37,389 bases of DNA from Gammaproteobacteria bacterium (GTDB taxonomy: Bacteria > Pseudomonadota > Gammaproteobacteria > JAKEHO01): positions 1 through 37,389 of the forward strand of contig JAPUIX010000101.1 of NCBI GenBank assembly GCA_027296625.1. Reading direction: 5' to 3'. Shown piece after piece: positions 18,125 to 25,869 of the stretch. The stretch's first letter is position 1; each line of letters starts with the position of its first letter. Below the pieces are notes generated by a model. The model was given only the letters and a program-made list of their open reading frames with translations, did no database searches and was not told the DNA's origin. The translations under genes were made by a program, and so were the position numbers.

Positions 18125-19062
18125 GCGGCTATCTTCTCGGCGATTCGTAGTCGGGCACTCCGCGAACGCGGGTTTCGCGATTTCTCTTCCTCTGTAGCCC
18201 GGATGACGCGGCCCACCGCCCGTAATGTGGGTCTTAACGCAGTCTGCGTTATGGGAATATCTTGCGGATAGGCATCGCCGCGCGCTTGGTCTCTGATAAA
18301 GCGTTTAACCAAACGATCTTCCAAGGAATGAAAGCTAATCACTAACAACCGACCGCCTGGCGCCAGAATGCGGACTACTTGGGACAGCGCTTCGTTAAGG
18401 TCGTCCAATTCACGATTAATCAAGATTCGGAGCGCTTGGAATGTTCGTGTAGCTGGGTGCTTGTTGCGTTCGCGGGTCGGGCTTGCTGCCACCACAATAT
18501 TTGCTAACTGTCTTGTGCGCGTAATCGGTGAGGTTTTGCGGGCATCTATGATGGCTCGCGCTACTCGCTCTGCATAACGCTCTTCACCATAGTCATGGAG
18601 AACTTCCGCGATCTCATGTTGGGTCGCGGCGTTCAACCATTGTGCAGCAGTTATCCCAGTGTGCCTGTTCATGCGCATGTCCAAAGGCCCGTCTAGGTTG
18701 AAACTAAAGCCGCGGCCTGCATCGGCAAGCTGCGGCGAAGAGACACCAAGATCAAATAGAACGCCATCGACGTTGCCAATATGGCCGTGTTTTTGCACCA
18801 GGGATAACAGCATCGTATATGAGCCTTGTTCGATAGCGAATCGCCCGTCGGATGCAAACTGATCCTGAGCGGCTGCAACCGCCTCAGGATCCTTGTCGAT
18901 AGCCAGCAAATGTCCCTCTTCACCCAGGCGCTTGAGAATCGCCTCAGCATGACCACCGCGCCCAAACGTACAGTCAACATACACGCCGGCAGGGCGGATA
19001 TTGAGACCGTTCAGAACCTCCTGCACCAGTGCCGGTGTGTGTTCACCTCGACCTGCGTCCAT
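18121..19062 (-). CDS. rsmH: 16S rRNA (cytosine-1402-N4)-methyltransferase
   Basis: SAM-dependent enzyme that methylates N4 of C1402 in the ribosomal P site; RsmI, encoded near 20.3 kb, modifies the same nucleotide on the ribose. The 313 residues show HTPALVQEVLNGL, the SAM motif YVDCTFGRGGHAEAIL, LLAIDKDPEAVAAA, GVLFDLGVSSPQLADAGRGF, the DMRMN motif, and LLVISFHSLEDRLVKRF. It follows mraZ by 6 nt and overlaps ftsL by 4 nt, the conserved mraZ-rsmH-ftsL order. Confidence 0.97.
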   Translation of the reverse strand: MDAGRGEHTPALVQEVLNGLNIRPAGVYVDCTFGRGGHAEAILKRLGEEGHLLAIDKDPEAVAAAQDQFASDGRFAIEQGSYTMLLSLVQKHGHIGNVDGVLFDLGVSSPQLADAGRGFSFNLDGPLDMRMNRHTGITAAQWLNAATQHEIAEVLHDYGEERYAERVARAIIDARKTSPITRTRQLANIVVAASPTRERNKHPATRTFQALRILINRELDDLNEALSQVVRILAPGGRLLVISFHSLEDRLVKRFIRDQARGDAYPQDIPITQTALRPTLRAVGRVIRATEEEKSRNPRSRSARLRIAEKIAA

Positions 19063-19068
19063 TCATGC

Positions 19069-19527
19069 CTAGAGGGACAAGGCTCGCAACGCCTCCGTGG
19101 GCGCATCCGAATCCTTGCCAAGTTGTTTTAGCCATTGATCGCGCTGCTGGTTCCAAGCAGTCTCTTCCCATAATTCAAATTTGTTGCCCTGGCCCAGCAT
19201 CACTGTCTGCTTAACGAGTCCCGCATAATCCCGTAACGGCTGCGGTAGCAGTATTCGCCCCTGTGCATCCATCCGACAATCATTTGCATACCCACGCATC
19301 ATCTGTTTGGCACGCCGACTCTGTTTATCAAAGTCAGACAGGTCGGCAAGCTTTGCCTCAATCACCTCCCACTCCGGCAATGGATATAACCATAAGCAGC
19401 GATCCAGCGGGTTCGGGGTTAGTACCAAGAATCCTTCACAGATCGTCGTGAGGCGCTCCCGATAGCGACTCGGAATCGCGATTCGCCCTTTGACATCCAC
19501 ACTGAGTATGCTGGATCCTCGAAACAC
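19069..19527 (-). CDS. mraZ: Transcriptional regulator MraZ
   Basis: DNA-binding repressor of the dcw operon, an AbrB-like double-domain protein that forms rings. The 152 residues start with GTG at 19527 and read FRGSSILSVDVKGRIAIPSRYRE, with the second copy of the motif at CRMDAQGRILLPQPLRDYAG, then VMLGQGNKFELWEE. The two DxxGR(I/L) repeats are the family's DNA-contact motifs. AGGAGG lies 6 nt upstream of the GTG, which fixes the start. Four tandem boxes sit immediately upstream (19540-19579), so autoregulation is likely. It is the first gene of the minus-strand cluster. Confidence 0.96.
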   Translation of the reverse strand: MFRGSSILSVDVKGRIAIPSRYRERLTTICEGFLVLTPNPLDRCLWLYPLPEWEVIEAKLADLSDFDKQSRRAKQMMRGYANDCRMDAQGRILLPQPLRDYAGLVKQTVMLGQGNKFELWEETAWNQQRDQWLKQLGKDSDAPTEALRALSL

Positions 19528-19533
19528 GCGCAG

Positions 19534-19539
19534 CCTCCT
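19534..19539 (-). promoter_or_regulatory. Ribosome binding site of mraZ
   Basis: AGGAGG on the minus strand, 6 nt before the GTG start at 19527. It decides the non-ATG start. It abuts the last MraZ box, so bound MraZ would lie right next to the translation start region. Confidence 0.8.
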
Positions 19540-19579
19540 GTTTTCCTACTTTCAACCACATAGGCCCACTTTTCCCCAC
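19540..19579 (-). promoter_or_regulatory. MraZ operator: four contiguous 10-bp boxes
   Basis: Reading the minus strand, four consecutive decamers follow without a gap: GTGGGGAAAA, GTGGGCCTAT, GTGGTTGAAA and GTAGGAAAAC. Boxes 1 and 2 carry the TGGG core known for MraZ (TGGGN5 repeats in E. coli); boxes 3 and 4 are degenerate. The 10-bp period puts all cores on one face of the helix. The array starts 6 bp downstream of the TATAAT, covering the expected transcription start. Confidence 0.85.
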
Positions 19580-19585
19580 GTTTGA

Positions 19586-19617
19586 ATTATATAAGAACAG
19601 CACTAGGCCAATGTCAA
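19586..19617 (-). promoter_or_regulatory. Main promoter of the dcw operon
   Basis: A perfect TTGACA (19617-19612) on the minus strand is followed by overlapping -10 candidates: TATATA (19593-19588, 18-bp spacer) and TATAAT (19591-19586, 20-bp spacer). Transcription would start inside the MraZ boxes. This is the only strong promoter seen ahead of the cluster. Confidence 0.7.
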
Positions 19618-19628
19618 GAAAACTTTAG

Positions 19629-19646
19629 GATTTCTTTCGAGAAATC
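19629..19646. repeat. Perfect 7-bp inverted repeat upstream of the dcw promoter
   Basis: GATTTCT-TTCG-AGAAATC (plus strand) is a perfect hairpin ending 11 bp upstream of the -35 box. On the minus strand it is followed by CTAAAGTTTTCTT, so it could end read-through from rnpB; a protein-binding palindrome is the alternative. Confidence 0.5.
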
Positions 19647-19719
19647 TGTCTTGTCGAACAGGGACTTAGCGACGAAAAGCTGTGTGAACAGCCAGCAGAC
19701 GGACAAACTTTTCAGAAAT

Positions 19720-19742
19720 AAGTTAATTTATATCATTAACTT
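19720..19742. repeat. Perfect 8-bp inverted repeat in AT-rich spacer
   Basis: AAGTTAAT, a 7-nt spacer TTATATC, and ATTAACTT form an exact dyad of 23 bp. It lies in the gene-free stretch between rnpB and the dcw promoter. It looks like a dimeric regulator site or a weak AT hairpin; nothing identifies the binder. Confidence 0.5.
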
Positions 19743-19808
19743 GTAGTTGTTTATTAAGGTCATTTAGGAGTCAAAAACACTCAAGGTCAACAGGCGCTAA
19801 AGGAGAAA

Positions 19809-20193
19809 GGGAGCCGACCTGTAAGCCGGGTTCTGTTCCGCAATTTGGGCCGCCGCCCTATTACGGTGGCAATCATTCATCTTGGGTGTACGTCGCCGCA
19901 CACCTCTAGCGACCTACCCGGGAACGACGCGGGCCACGTCTCGCCGCAAAGCAGCTGGTTCCCCTATTTGGTCTTGCTCCAGGTGGGGTTTACCTTGCCA
20001 CCGGTATTACTACCGATGCGGTGCGCTCTTACCGCACCTTTTCACCCTTGCCGCCCCAATTGGGGGTAGGCGGTCTCTTTTCTGTGGCACTTTCCGTAGG
20101 CTTGCGCCTCCCAGGCGTTACCTGGCACCTTGCCCTGTGGAGCCCGGACTTTCCTCTGCGCCAAAAGCCACAGCGACTGCCCGGTCGGCTCCC
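19809..20193 (-). ncRNA. rnpB: RNase P RNA (M1 RNA, bacterial type A)
   Basis: The catalytic RNA that removes 5' leaders from tRNA precursors. On the minus strand the 5' end GGGAGCCGACC (20193-20183) pairs perfectly with the 3' GGTCGGCTCCC (19819-19809) as helix P1. Universally conserved blocks are present in order: GAGGAAAGTCCGGGCTCC near the 5' end, GGTGCCAGGTAACGCCTGG, AGGGTGAAAAGGTGCGGTAAG, GAGCAAGACCAAATAGGGG, AGATGAATGATTGCC and ACAGAACCCGGCTTA near the 3' end. Length is about 385 nt, close to the 377 of E. coli. TTTCTCCTTT follows the 3' strand of P1. A weak promoter (TTGCAA at 20230-20225, GAAACT 17 bp on) fits a start near 20195. The L15 region looks unusual (see findings). Confidence 0.97.
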
Positions 20194-20277
20194 TACCCAA
20201 TAGTTTCAGCGAATTGGTAAAAGGTTGCAAGTCACCCTAACCGTCGGCCTGCCGTGAGCGGCTATCCATAAGTGCGC

Positions 20278-21123
20278 TTAGTGATTCCGCTTTAACTTGA
20301 GCGCGAGCGCATACAGATCATTCTTCTTCAAACGCGTGATCTCTTCTGCCAGCAACACAGCCTGTTTCAAAGGCAAGGCACGCAATAACACTTCCAACAC
20401 CCACTGGGCGTTATCGACCGACTCGGCTGCTTTCACAGCACCTTCCACAATTAATACAAACTCCCCTTTCCTTCGTTTCGTGTCTTCTTTCAACCATTCA
20501 AGCAGGCTTCCTAGGGAGTCACAGTGCACATTTTCATATTGCTTGGTTAATTCGCGTGCGATCGCTGCAGGGCGCTCTGGACCAAAACAATCGGCCATGT
20601 CTTTCAAACAGCCGAGAACCCGGTGCGGTGCTTCATAGAACACCATCGTACGTGACTCATTACGCAAGGTTTCCAGATGCCTCTGCCTGGTAGACGCCCT
20701 AGATGGCAGATACCCTTCAAAAACGAACCGATCGGCCGGGGATCCCGCAATCGATAATGCACTCACCAAGGCACACGGCCCGGGCACCGAAACCACCGCT
20801 GCACCCGATCGATGTGCGGCCCGGACCAAGTGGTAACCGGGATCACTAATGAGTGGCATGCCCGCATCCGATATCAAGGCAATGTTGGTGCCTCGCAGGA
20901 GTTTCTCTACCAATGTCGGTGCGAGTTGACGTTCATTGTGATCATGGTAGGCCTTAACCGGGGTGGCTATCCCAAAGTGCTGCAGTAAGCGCCGACTGTG
21001 CCGCGTGTCTTCTGCCAGGATCAAATCAACGTCACCTAAAATCCGCCTTGCCCTCGCACTAAAGTCTTCGAGGTTCCCAATTGGCGTTGCCACGATGTAA
21101 AGGATTCCACGTCTGATTGACAC
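20278..21123 (-). CDS. rsmI: 16S rRNA (cytidine-1402-2'-O)-methyltransferase
   Basis: SAM-dependent tetrapyrrole-methylase-fold enzyme that methylates the 2'-OH of C1402, the same nucleotide that RsmH methylates on its base. The 281 residues begin MSIRRGILYIVATPIGNLED; LILAEDTRHSRRLLQHFGI and YHDHNE follow, then ALISDAGMPLISDPGYHLV, SVPGPCALVSALSIAG and FVFEGYLP. It diverges from lpoA with only 59 bp between start codons, as in many gammaproteobacteria, and lies just upstream of rnpB on the same strand. Confidence 0.96.
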   Translation of the reverse strand: MSIRRGILYIVATPIGNLEDFSARARRILGDVDLILAEDTRHSRRLLQHFGIATPVKAYHDHNERQLAPTLVEKLLRGTNIALISDAGMPLISDPGYHLVRAAHRSGAAVVSVPGPCALVSALSIAGSPADRFVFEGYLPSRASTRQRHLETLRNESRTMVFYEAPHRVLGCLKDMADCFGPERPAAIARELTKQYENVHCDSLGSLLEWLKEDTKRRKGEFVLIVEGAVKAAESVDNAQWVLEVLLRALPLKQAVLLAEEITRLKKNDLYALALKLKRNH

Positions 21124-21182
21124 CCTAGAACCTCACTTGGATACTGTAGCCGTATGCTTAATGTGCTACACACGATATCATT

Positions 21183-23069
21183 ATGTTAGCTCGCCCGTTG
21201 TATCTTCTCGTCTTGCCGATCCTGGTGCTCTCAGGTTGCACCCAATTTCCGCAAGGCGTGGATGAAAAGCGGCCCGATGAAGACGCGCGGGCACGCCAGT
21301 TCGCTGAGGCTGGAAATTATGACGCTGCGGCAAATGAATATCTGCGACTCGCTGCACGAGCCAACCCACCACGAAAGCTGAGCTACCAATTGCAGGCCGC
21401 TGAGGCGTTTCTGAACGCCGAACAATATGAGAAGGGCCACCAGATATTGGACGCTCTGGACCTCGACGGAGCCGATGCACAACCCATCACACAGAAAAAT
21501 GTGCTACTTGCCCGCGTTGCCCTAGCAGACGGCCGACCAGGGGAGGCACTTAATATACTCCGTGCCGAACCACCTCCGGACACGCCAGGCACGCTGCAAT
21601 TGTCCATTCATCAACTGCGCGCTGCTGCCTACGAAGAGACCAGCGCCCCCCTTGAGGCAGCACGGGAGCGCAGCATGCTCGATCTGTGGTTAACGGACAG
21701 CACCGAGATTCAGAAGAACCACGAGAAACTCTGGGAGGATATCAATAACGTCAAGGTACCGGTTCTTCAACAGTCACGAAGTGAGCCACCAGATGTGCTA
21801 TCCGGCTGGATAGAACTCGCCATAATCACCCAGACACAGCTGCACGATCCCAGCACATTCAAACAACAGGTAGCAGAGTGGGCAAGTCGTTACCCCGGCC
21901 ATCCTGCTACTCAGACTACTGTGCCTAAGCTTGTCACATCTAGCGAACAGCTGCACACACGTCCTCGCCAGATCGCCTTACTCTTGCCATTTACAGGTCA
22001 GTTCTCTCAAGCGGCAGCCGCCGTCCGTGACGGTTTCCTGGCAGCATGGTACGTGGATAGCACGGCGGAAGCGAAACCTATCGTCATGGTATACGACGCT
22101 AGCGCATTTAATGTACGCGTAGCGTATCAACGCGCACTCGAACAAGGCGCGGACTTTGTCGTCGGACCGTTGGAAAAGAATGCTGTTGCAGCGCTCGTTG
22201 ATAGCGGTCCGCTGCCGGTGACAACGCTTGCTCTGAATCGATATGAAGGCAATAGTCAGGCAGCGCAGGGCGATCCGTTGGGCCCTGCAATACCAAGGTT
22301 GCTCCAATTTGGCCTCTCACCCGAAGATGAAGCCCGCCAAGTAGCAGAACGCACTTGGTTCGATGGGCATGTTATGGCATTAGTCATCACCCCAGAGGGC
22401 GACTGGGGTGACAGAGTATTCAGTGCATTTAGTGATCATTGGCAAGAACTTGGAGGGAAAGTGGTCGAACATGAAGTCTATGTTAGCGAGGCTTCGGATC
22501 TTTCTGCGCCAATCAAACGCCTATTAAACGTGGACAGCAGTGACAGTCGCATAAAATCTATCAACAACACGCTCAAACAGAACATGAAATCGGAAAGTCG
22601 GCGTCGCCAAGATGTCGATTTTGTCTTCATGGCCGCGGTCCCGCGCAAGGGTCGCCAAATTTGTCCTCAGCTGCGCTTTCACCACGCAGCAGACGTACCA
22701 ATTTACTCCACGTCTCATATCTTTAGCGGCACAACAGATCGTCGAGCCGACAATGACATGAATGGTGTGGCATTCCCAGACATGCCATGGGTTCTCGATC
22801 CAGCGCATTCGCATTCCGATCTCCAAACGTCCCTCGCCAATAATTGGACACAAGAGATGACACGGTACAAGCGACTTTATGCGCTTGGTATTGATTCCTA
22901 CCGAGTCATCCCGCATCTCGGTAAGTTGGCGGTTCAGCGGTTTGCCCGCTTTGAGGGCGAAACGGGAAGTCTACAGATGGACAAAAAGGGCCGTATACAC
23001 CGCCAGTTGATCTGGGCCCAGTTCGTCCGTGGGGAACCACAGCTACTCGACGTAGGCGCGCCAGAATAA
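21183..23069 (+). CDS. lpoA: Penicillin-binding protein activator LpoA (lipoprotein)
   Basis: Outer-membrane lipoprotein that spans the periplasm and stimulates PBP1A. It has 628 residues. A signal peptide MLARPLYLLVLPILVLSGC ends in a lipobox (LSGC, Cys19). The N-terminal part (about 30-250) is helical and TPR-like (ARQFAEAGNYDAAANEYLRL). From about 260 (RQIALLLPFTGQFSQAAAAV) comes the periplasmic-binding-protein-like domain, with FVVGPLEKNAVAAL and DFVFMAAVPRKGRQICPQL. The match to the LpoA/YraM family is clear, and the following yraN-diaA-dolP order is the enterobacterial and pseudomonad one. Confidence 0.94.
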   Translation: MLARPLYLLVLPILVLSGCTQFPQGVDEKRPDEDARARQFAEAGNYDAAANEYLRLAARANPPRKLSYQLQAAEAFLNAEQYEKGHQILDALDLDGADAQPITQKNVLLARVALADGRPGEALNILRAEPPPDTPGTLQLSIHQLRAAAYEETSAPLEAARERSMLDLWLTDSTEIQKNHEKLWEDINNVKVPVLQQSRSEPPDVLSGWIELAIITQTQLHDPSTFKQQVAEWASRYPGHPATQTTVPKLVTSSEQLHTRPRQIALLLPFTGQFSQAAAAVRDGFLAAWYVDSTAEAKPIVMVYDASAFNVRVAYQRALEQGADFVVGPLEKNAVAALVDSGPLPVTTLALNRYEGNSQAAQGDPLGPAIPRLLQFGLSPEDEARQVAERTWFDGHVMALVITPEGDWGDRVFSAFSDHWQELGGKVVEHEVYVSEASDLSAPIKRLLNVDSSDSRIKSINNTLKQNMKSESRRRQDVDFVFMAAVPRKGRQICPQLRFHHAADVPIYSTSHIFSGTTDRRADNDMNGVAFPDMPWVLDPAHSHSDLQTSLANNWTQEMTRYKRLYALGIDSYRVIPHLGKLAVQRFARFEGETGSLQMDKKGRIHRQLIWAQFVRGEPQLLDVGAPE

Positions 23070-23083
23070 CGGGTAATAGGTCA

Positions 23084-23446
23084 TTGCGCAGCAGCCGCGA
23101 ACTCGGACAACAGGCGGAGGAGATCGCGTGGCTTCACCTGCAAGCCCACGGCCTGAAACCCATGACACGGAACTATCACTGCCCGCGCGGCGAGATCGAT
23201 CTCATCATGCAGGACACAGAATTCGTTGTGTTTGTGGAGGTACGCTATCGAGCAACTGACCGCTATGTCCATGCCGTCGAGTCTATTGACGCCCGCAAGC
23301 GATTGCGGATCCTTGCCACCTCTGCCTACTACCTCCAGACGCACAAGAAAGCGGCACGAAGTCCGTGTCGATTCGATGTTGTCATCGTTTCTGGTGAAAT
23401 AGATACCCCAAACATTGAGTGGATCAAAAACGCTTTTCAGGCATAA
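23084..23446 (+). CDS. yraN: YraN family (UPF0102) protein, predicted nuclease-fold
   Basis: A 120-residue protein of the UPF0102 family, which has a restriction-endonuclease-like fold. ELGQQAEEIAWLHLQAHG starts it, then RNYHCPRGEIDLIMQDTEFVVFVEVRYR, the conserved acidic core (GEIDLI...VEV), and the C-terminal RFDVVIVS. The apparent start is TTG at 23084, with AGG 4 nt upstream and no in-frame ATG nearby. It follows lpoA by 14 nt. The family's role is not settled; related proteins have been linked to DNA processing, and I infer only a nuclease-like fold. Confidence 0.9.
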   Translation: MRSSRELGQQAEEIAWLHLQAHGLKPMTRNYHCPRGEIDLIMQDTEFVVFVEVRYRATDRYVHAVESIDARKRLRILATSAYYLQTHKKAARSPCRFDVVIVSGEIDTPNIEWIKNAFQA

Positions 23447-23531
23447 TTGGACCTCAAATCTTGCATCAGCGTAACAGCGAACTGCAGTTCCATGGTAGAC
23501 AATTACCTCATTTCCCAAATGGATTGTTTAG

Positions 23532-24140
<609 letters not shown>

Positions 24141-24145
24141 TCGAC

Positions 24146-24724
24146 ATGGTCAACGTTAACCTGAAGGTTCTCCTGGTACTGCCGGCTCTGGCTGCATTGT
24201 ATGGGTGTCAGGCGGCCTTGTTCGCCGGTGCCGTGGGCGGTGCTGCTGCTGCACACGATCAACGTTCGACCGGTACGATGATTGATGATCAGGGCATTGA
24301 ATTAAAAGCCGCGAAAGCCAACTATGAAGACGACGAGTTAAGGCCGCAAACGCATATTAATGTAACGAGCTTTAACTACATCGTCCTGGTGACTGGGGAG
24401 GCGCCAACTCCGGAGTTGCAGCAGCGCATGATCACAATCGTTGAGAATATTCCAAAGGTCTCCAAAGTCTACGACGAAGTGACCGTTGCTGAACCTACCT
24501 CGATTGTCTCGCGCAGCAGCGATAGCTACATTACCGCTAAAGTGAAGACCAAACTGTTTACCGTACCGGAGTTTGATGCTACTCGGGTAAAGGTGGTTAC
24601 GGAAAAGGGTGTTGTCTATTTGATGGGGATCGTGACGCAGGAGGAAGGGAAAAAGGCTGTCGATGCCGCTCGCACCGTGAGCGGCGTTCAAAAAATTGTC
24701 AAACTCTTCGAGTATACTGACTGA
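24146..24724 (+). CDS. dolP: BON-domain outer-membrane lipoprotein DolP (YraP)
   Basis: A 192-residue lipoprotein. The signal peptide ends ALAALYGC (Cys about 21), a usable lipobox. Two BON domains follow: about 60-110 (RPQTHINVTSFNYIVLVTGE ... IPKVSKVYDEV) and about 125-190 (SDSYITAKVKTKLFTVPEFD ... VYLMGIVTQEEGKKAVDAA). In E. coli DolP binds anionic phospholipids at the outer membrane and supports BAM function. It starts 5 nt after the diaA stop with AGGAAGGG upstream, so the two are likely cotranscribed. It converges on the macro-domain gene. Confidence 0.9.
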   Translation: MVNVNLKVLLVLPALAALYGCQAALFAGAVGGAAAAHDQRSTGTMIDDQGIELKAAKANYEDDELRPQTHINVTSFNYIVLVTGEAPTPELQQRMITIVENIPKVSKVYDEVTVAEPTSIVSRSSDSYITAKVKTKLFTVPEFDATRVKVVTEKGVVYLMGIVTQEEGKKAVDAARTVSGVQKIVKLFEYTD

Positions 24725-24730
24725 CTTATC

Positions 24731-24793
24731 GGGTATAGCGGCGGCGTGCGAGAGGGCAGAAAACTTTCCTTTTCGTTTCCCGGCGCTATGCCC
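24731..24793. terminator. Imperfect long-loop hairpin between dolP and macro-domain gene
   Basis: GGGTATAGCG (24731-24740) can pair with CGCTATGCCC (24784-24793), a 10-bp stem with one G-T mismatch and a loop of 43 nt. It reaches the stop codon of the convergent macro-domain gene. No clear T-run follows, so a bidirectional terminator is only possible. Confidence 0.25.
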
Positions 24794-25280
24794 CGTGAAC
24801 CACTGCTTCGTAGATCCGCCTATCCTCTTCACCAAAACAGCATACAGTAATGCGCTCGAATCGGTCGTCATATTCGCGCATTACGGTCACCGCGATAAGT
24901 GCCGCGTCCTTCTTGGGGTACCCATAGGCCCCTGTGCTGATAGATGGAAAGGCAATCGTGCTGACACCGTGCTGCCGGGCAAGTTGGAATGCTCTGCGAT
25001 AACAGCCTTCAAGTAGACGGGGTTCGCCCGCACGGCCCCCTCGCCACACGGGACCTACCGTGTGAATCACCCTTTTGGCCGGTAGTTGAAACCCTGGTGT
25101 GATCTTCGCTTCTCCGGTCGGGCAACCACCTAACAATCGGCAGGCTTCTCGCAATTCTGGGCCCGCGGCCCGATGCATCGCGCCATCGACACCGCCGCCG
25201 CCAAGCAGTGTACTATTCGCCGCGTTCACAACGGCATCAACATGTAATGTTGTGATGTCAGCTTGTAAAATTTCAATCAT
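24786..25280 (-). CDS. Macro-domain protein, O-acetyl-ADP-ribose deacetylase-like
   Basis: A 164-residue stand-alone macro domain of the MacroD/YmdB type. Motifs: [20 protein letters not shown] (ADP-ribose pocket with the catalytic Asn and Asp), [45 protein letters not shown] and [14 protein letters not shown] (phosphate loop). Such enzymes remove ADP-ribose or hydrolyse O-acetyl-ADP-ribose. The ATG at 25280 has GGAGG upstream, in the 63-bp space after sspB. It is inserted between dolP and sspB, genes that I recall as adjacent in pseudomonads, so it may be an acquired passenger. No toxin partner is visible beside it. Confidence 0.92.
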   Translation of the reverse strand: MIEILQADITTLHVDAVVNAANSTLLGGGGVDGAMHRAAGPELREACRLLGGCPTGEAKITPGFQLPAKRVIHTVGPVWRGGRAGEPRLLEGCYRRAFQLARQHGVSTIAFPSISTGAYGYPKKDAALIAVTVMREYDDRFERITVCCFGEEDRRIYEAVVHGA

Positions 25281-25343
25281 TGCACGCCCTCCGTATCGCT
25301 AGCGTGACATAGGACACGCAGCGCACTTCAACGGACGGACGAC

Positions 25344-25726
25344 TTATTTTTTAAGCCTAAGATGTGGCCGGGACACCTGCTTGTCTTTACGCTCTGAAGA
25401 GCCCGCCTTAGGCTCTTCCTCCGGAAATATCATTCCCCTGCCATTCTCCATCGCGTAAATCGCAAACACCGCATGTACAGGTACGCTGACTTGAAACGGA
25501 GAGCCACTAAATCGGGGGCTGAAATAGATCCATTCGCCCCCAAGTTCTAGATTTACAATAGCAGTCGGAAAAATATTTAGTACGACTTTCCCATCGTTGA
25601 CAAAGTCTCGGGGCACATCGGACTCTTTACCCCCTCCCCCGCGTTAACTAACAAGTACGGCGTCATGTCATTATCCAGAATCCATTCATAAAGGGCTCGC
25701 ACAAAGTAAGGACGGTTTGGCGTCAT
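25344..25726 (-). pseudogene. sspB: ClpXP specificity-enhancing factor SspB, split by a one-base frame disruption
   Basis: SspB delivers ssrA-tagged peptides to ClpXP. From an ATG at 25726 the first frame reads MTPNRPYFVRALYEWILDND, then MTPYLLVNAGEG, the canonical SspB N-terminus, but continues out of frame to a TAA at 25579-25577 (49 residues). The rest (DVPRDFVNDGKVVLNI ... FAIYAMENGRG) is in another frame, ending with RPHLRLKK, the C-terminal ClpX-binding (XB) tail. Adding one G in the run at 25630-25634 restores a 127-residue protein. It sits after sspA (143-bp gap, with a weak promoter TTGCGT/TATAGT). It could be a true pseudogene, a sequencing indel or programmed -1 slippage. Confidence 0.85.
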
Positions 25727-25869
25727 GTTCAATTAGAATTCCTGGTGCGAACTAAAAGTAGTCTCGGTCTAAGGGACAAGCGTGCTTCAGACCAACATCA
25801 AACGCGATTACTATAAAGTGAAGGCGTCTACATAACGCAACGCGTATTCTCAGGACCTACGTTTATAGA

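Noticed and set aside
19740-19800. Direct repeats of AAGGTCA in the spacer downstream of rnpB
   Set aside because: Only two copies of seven bases about 30 bp apart; easily by chance and without a known role.
19845-20230. Several short open frames on both strands near 20 kb
   Set aside because: They lie within the RNase P RNA gene, whose conserved blocks and P1 pairing explain the sequence.
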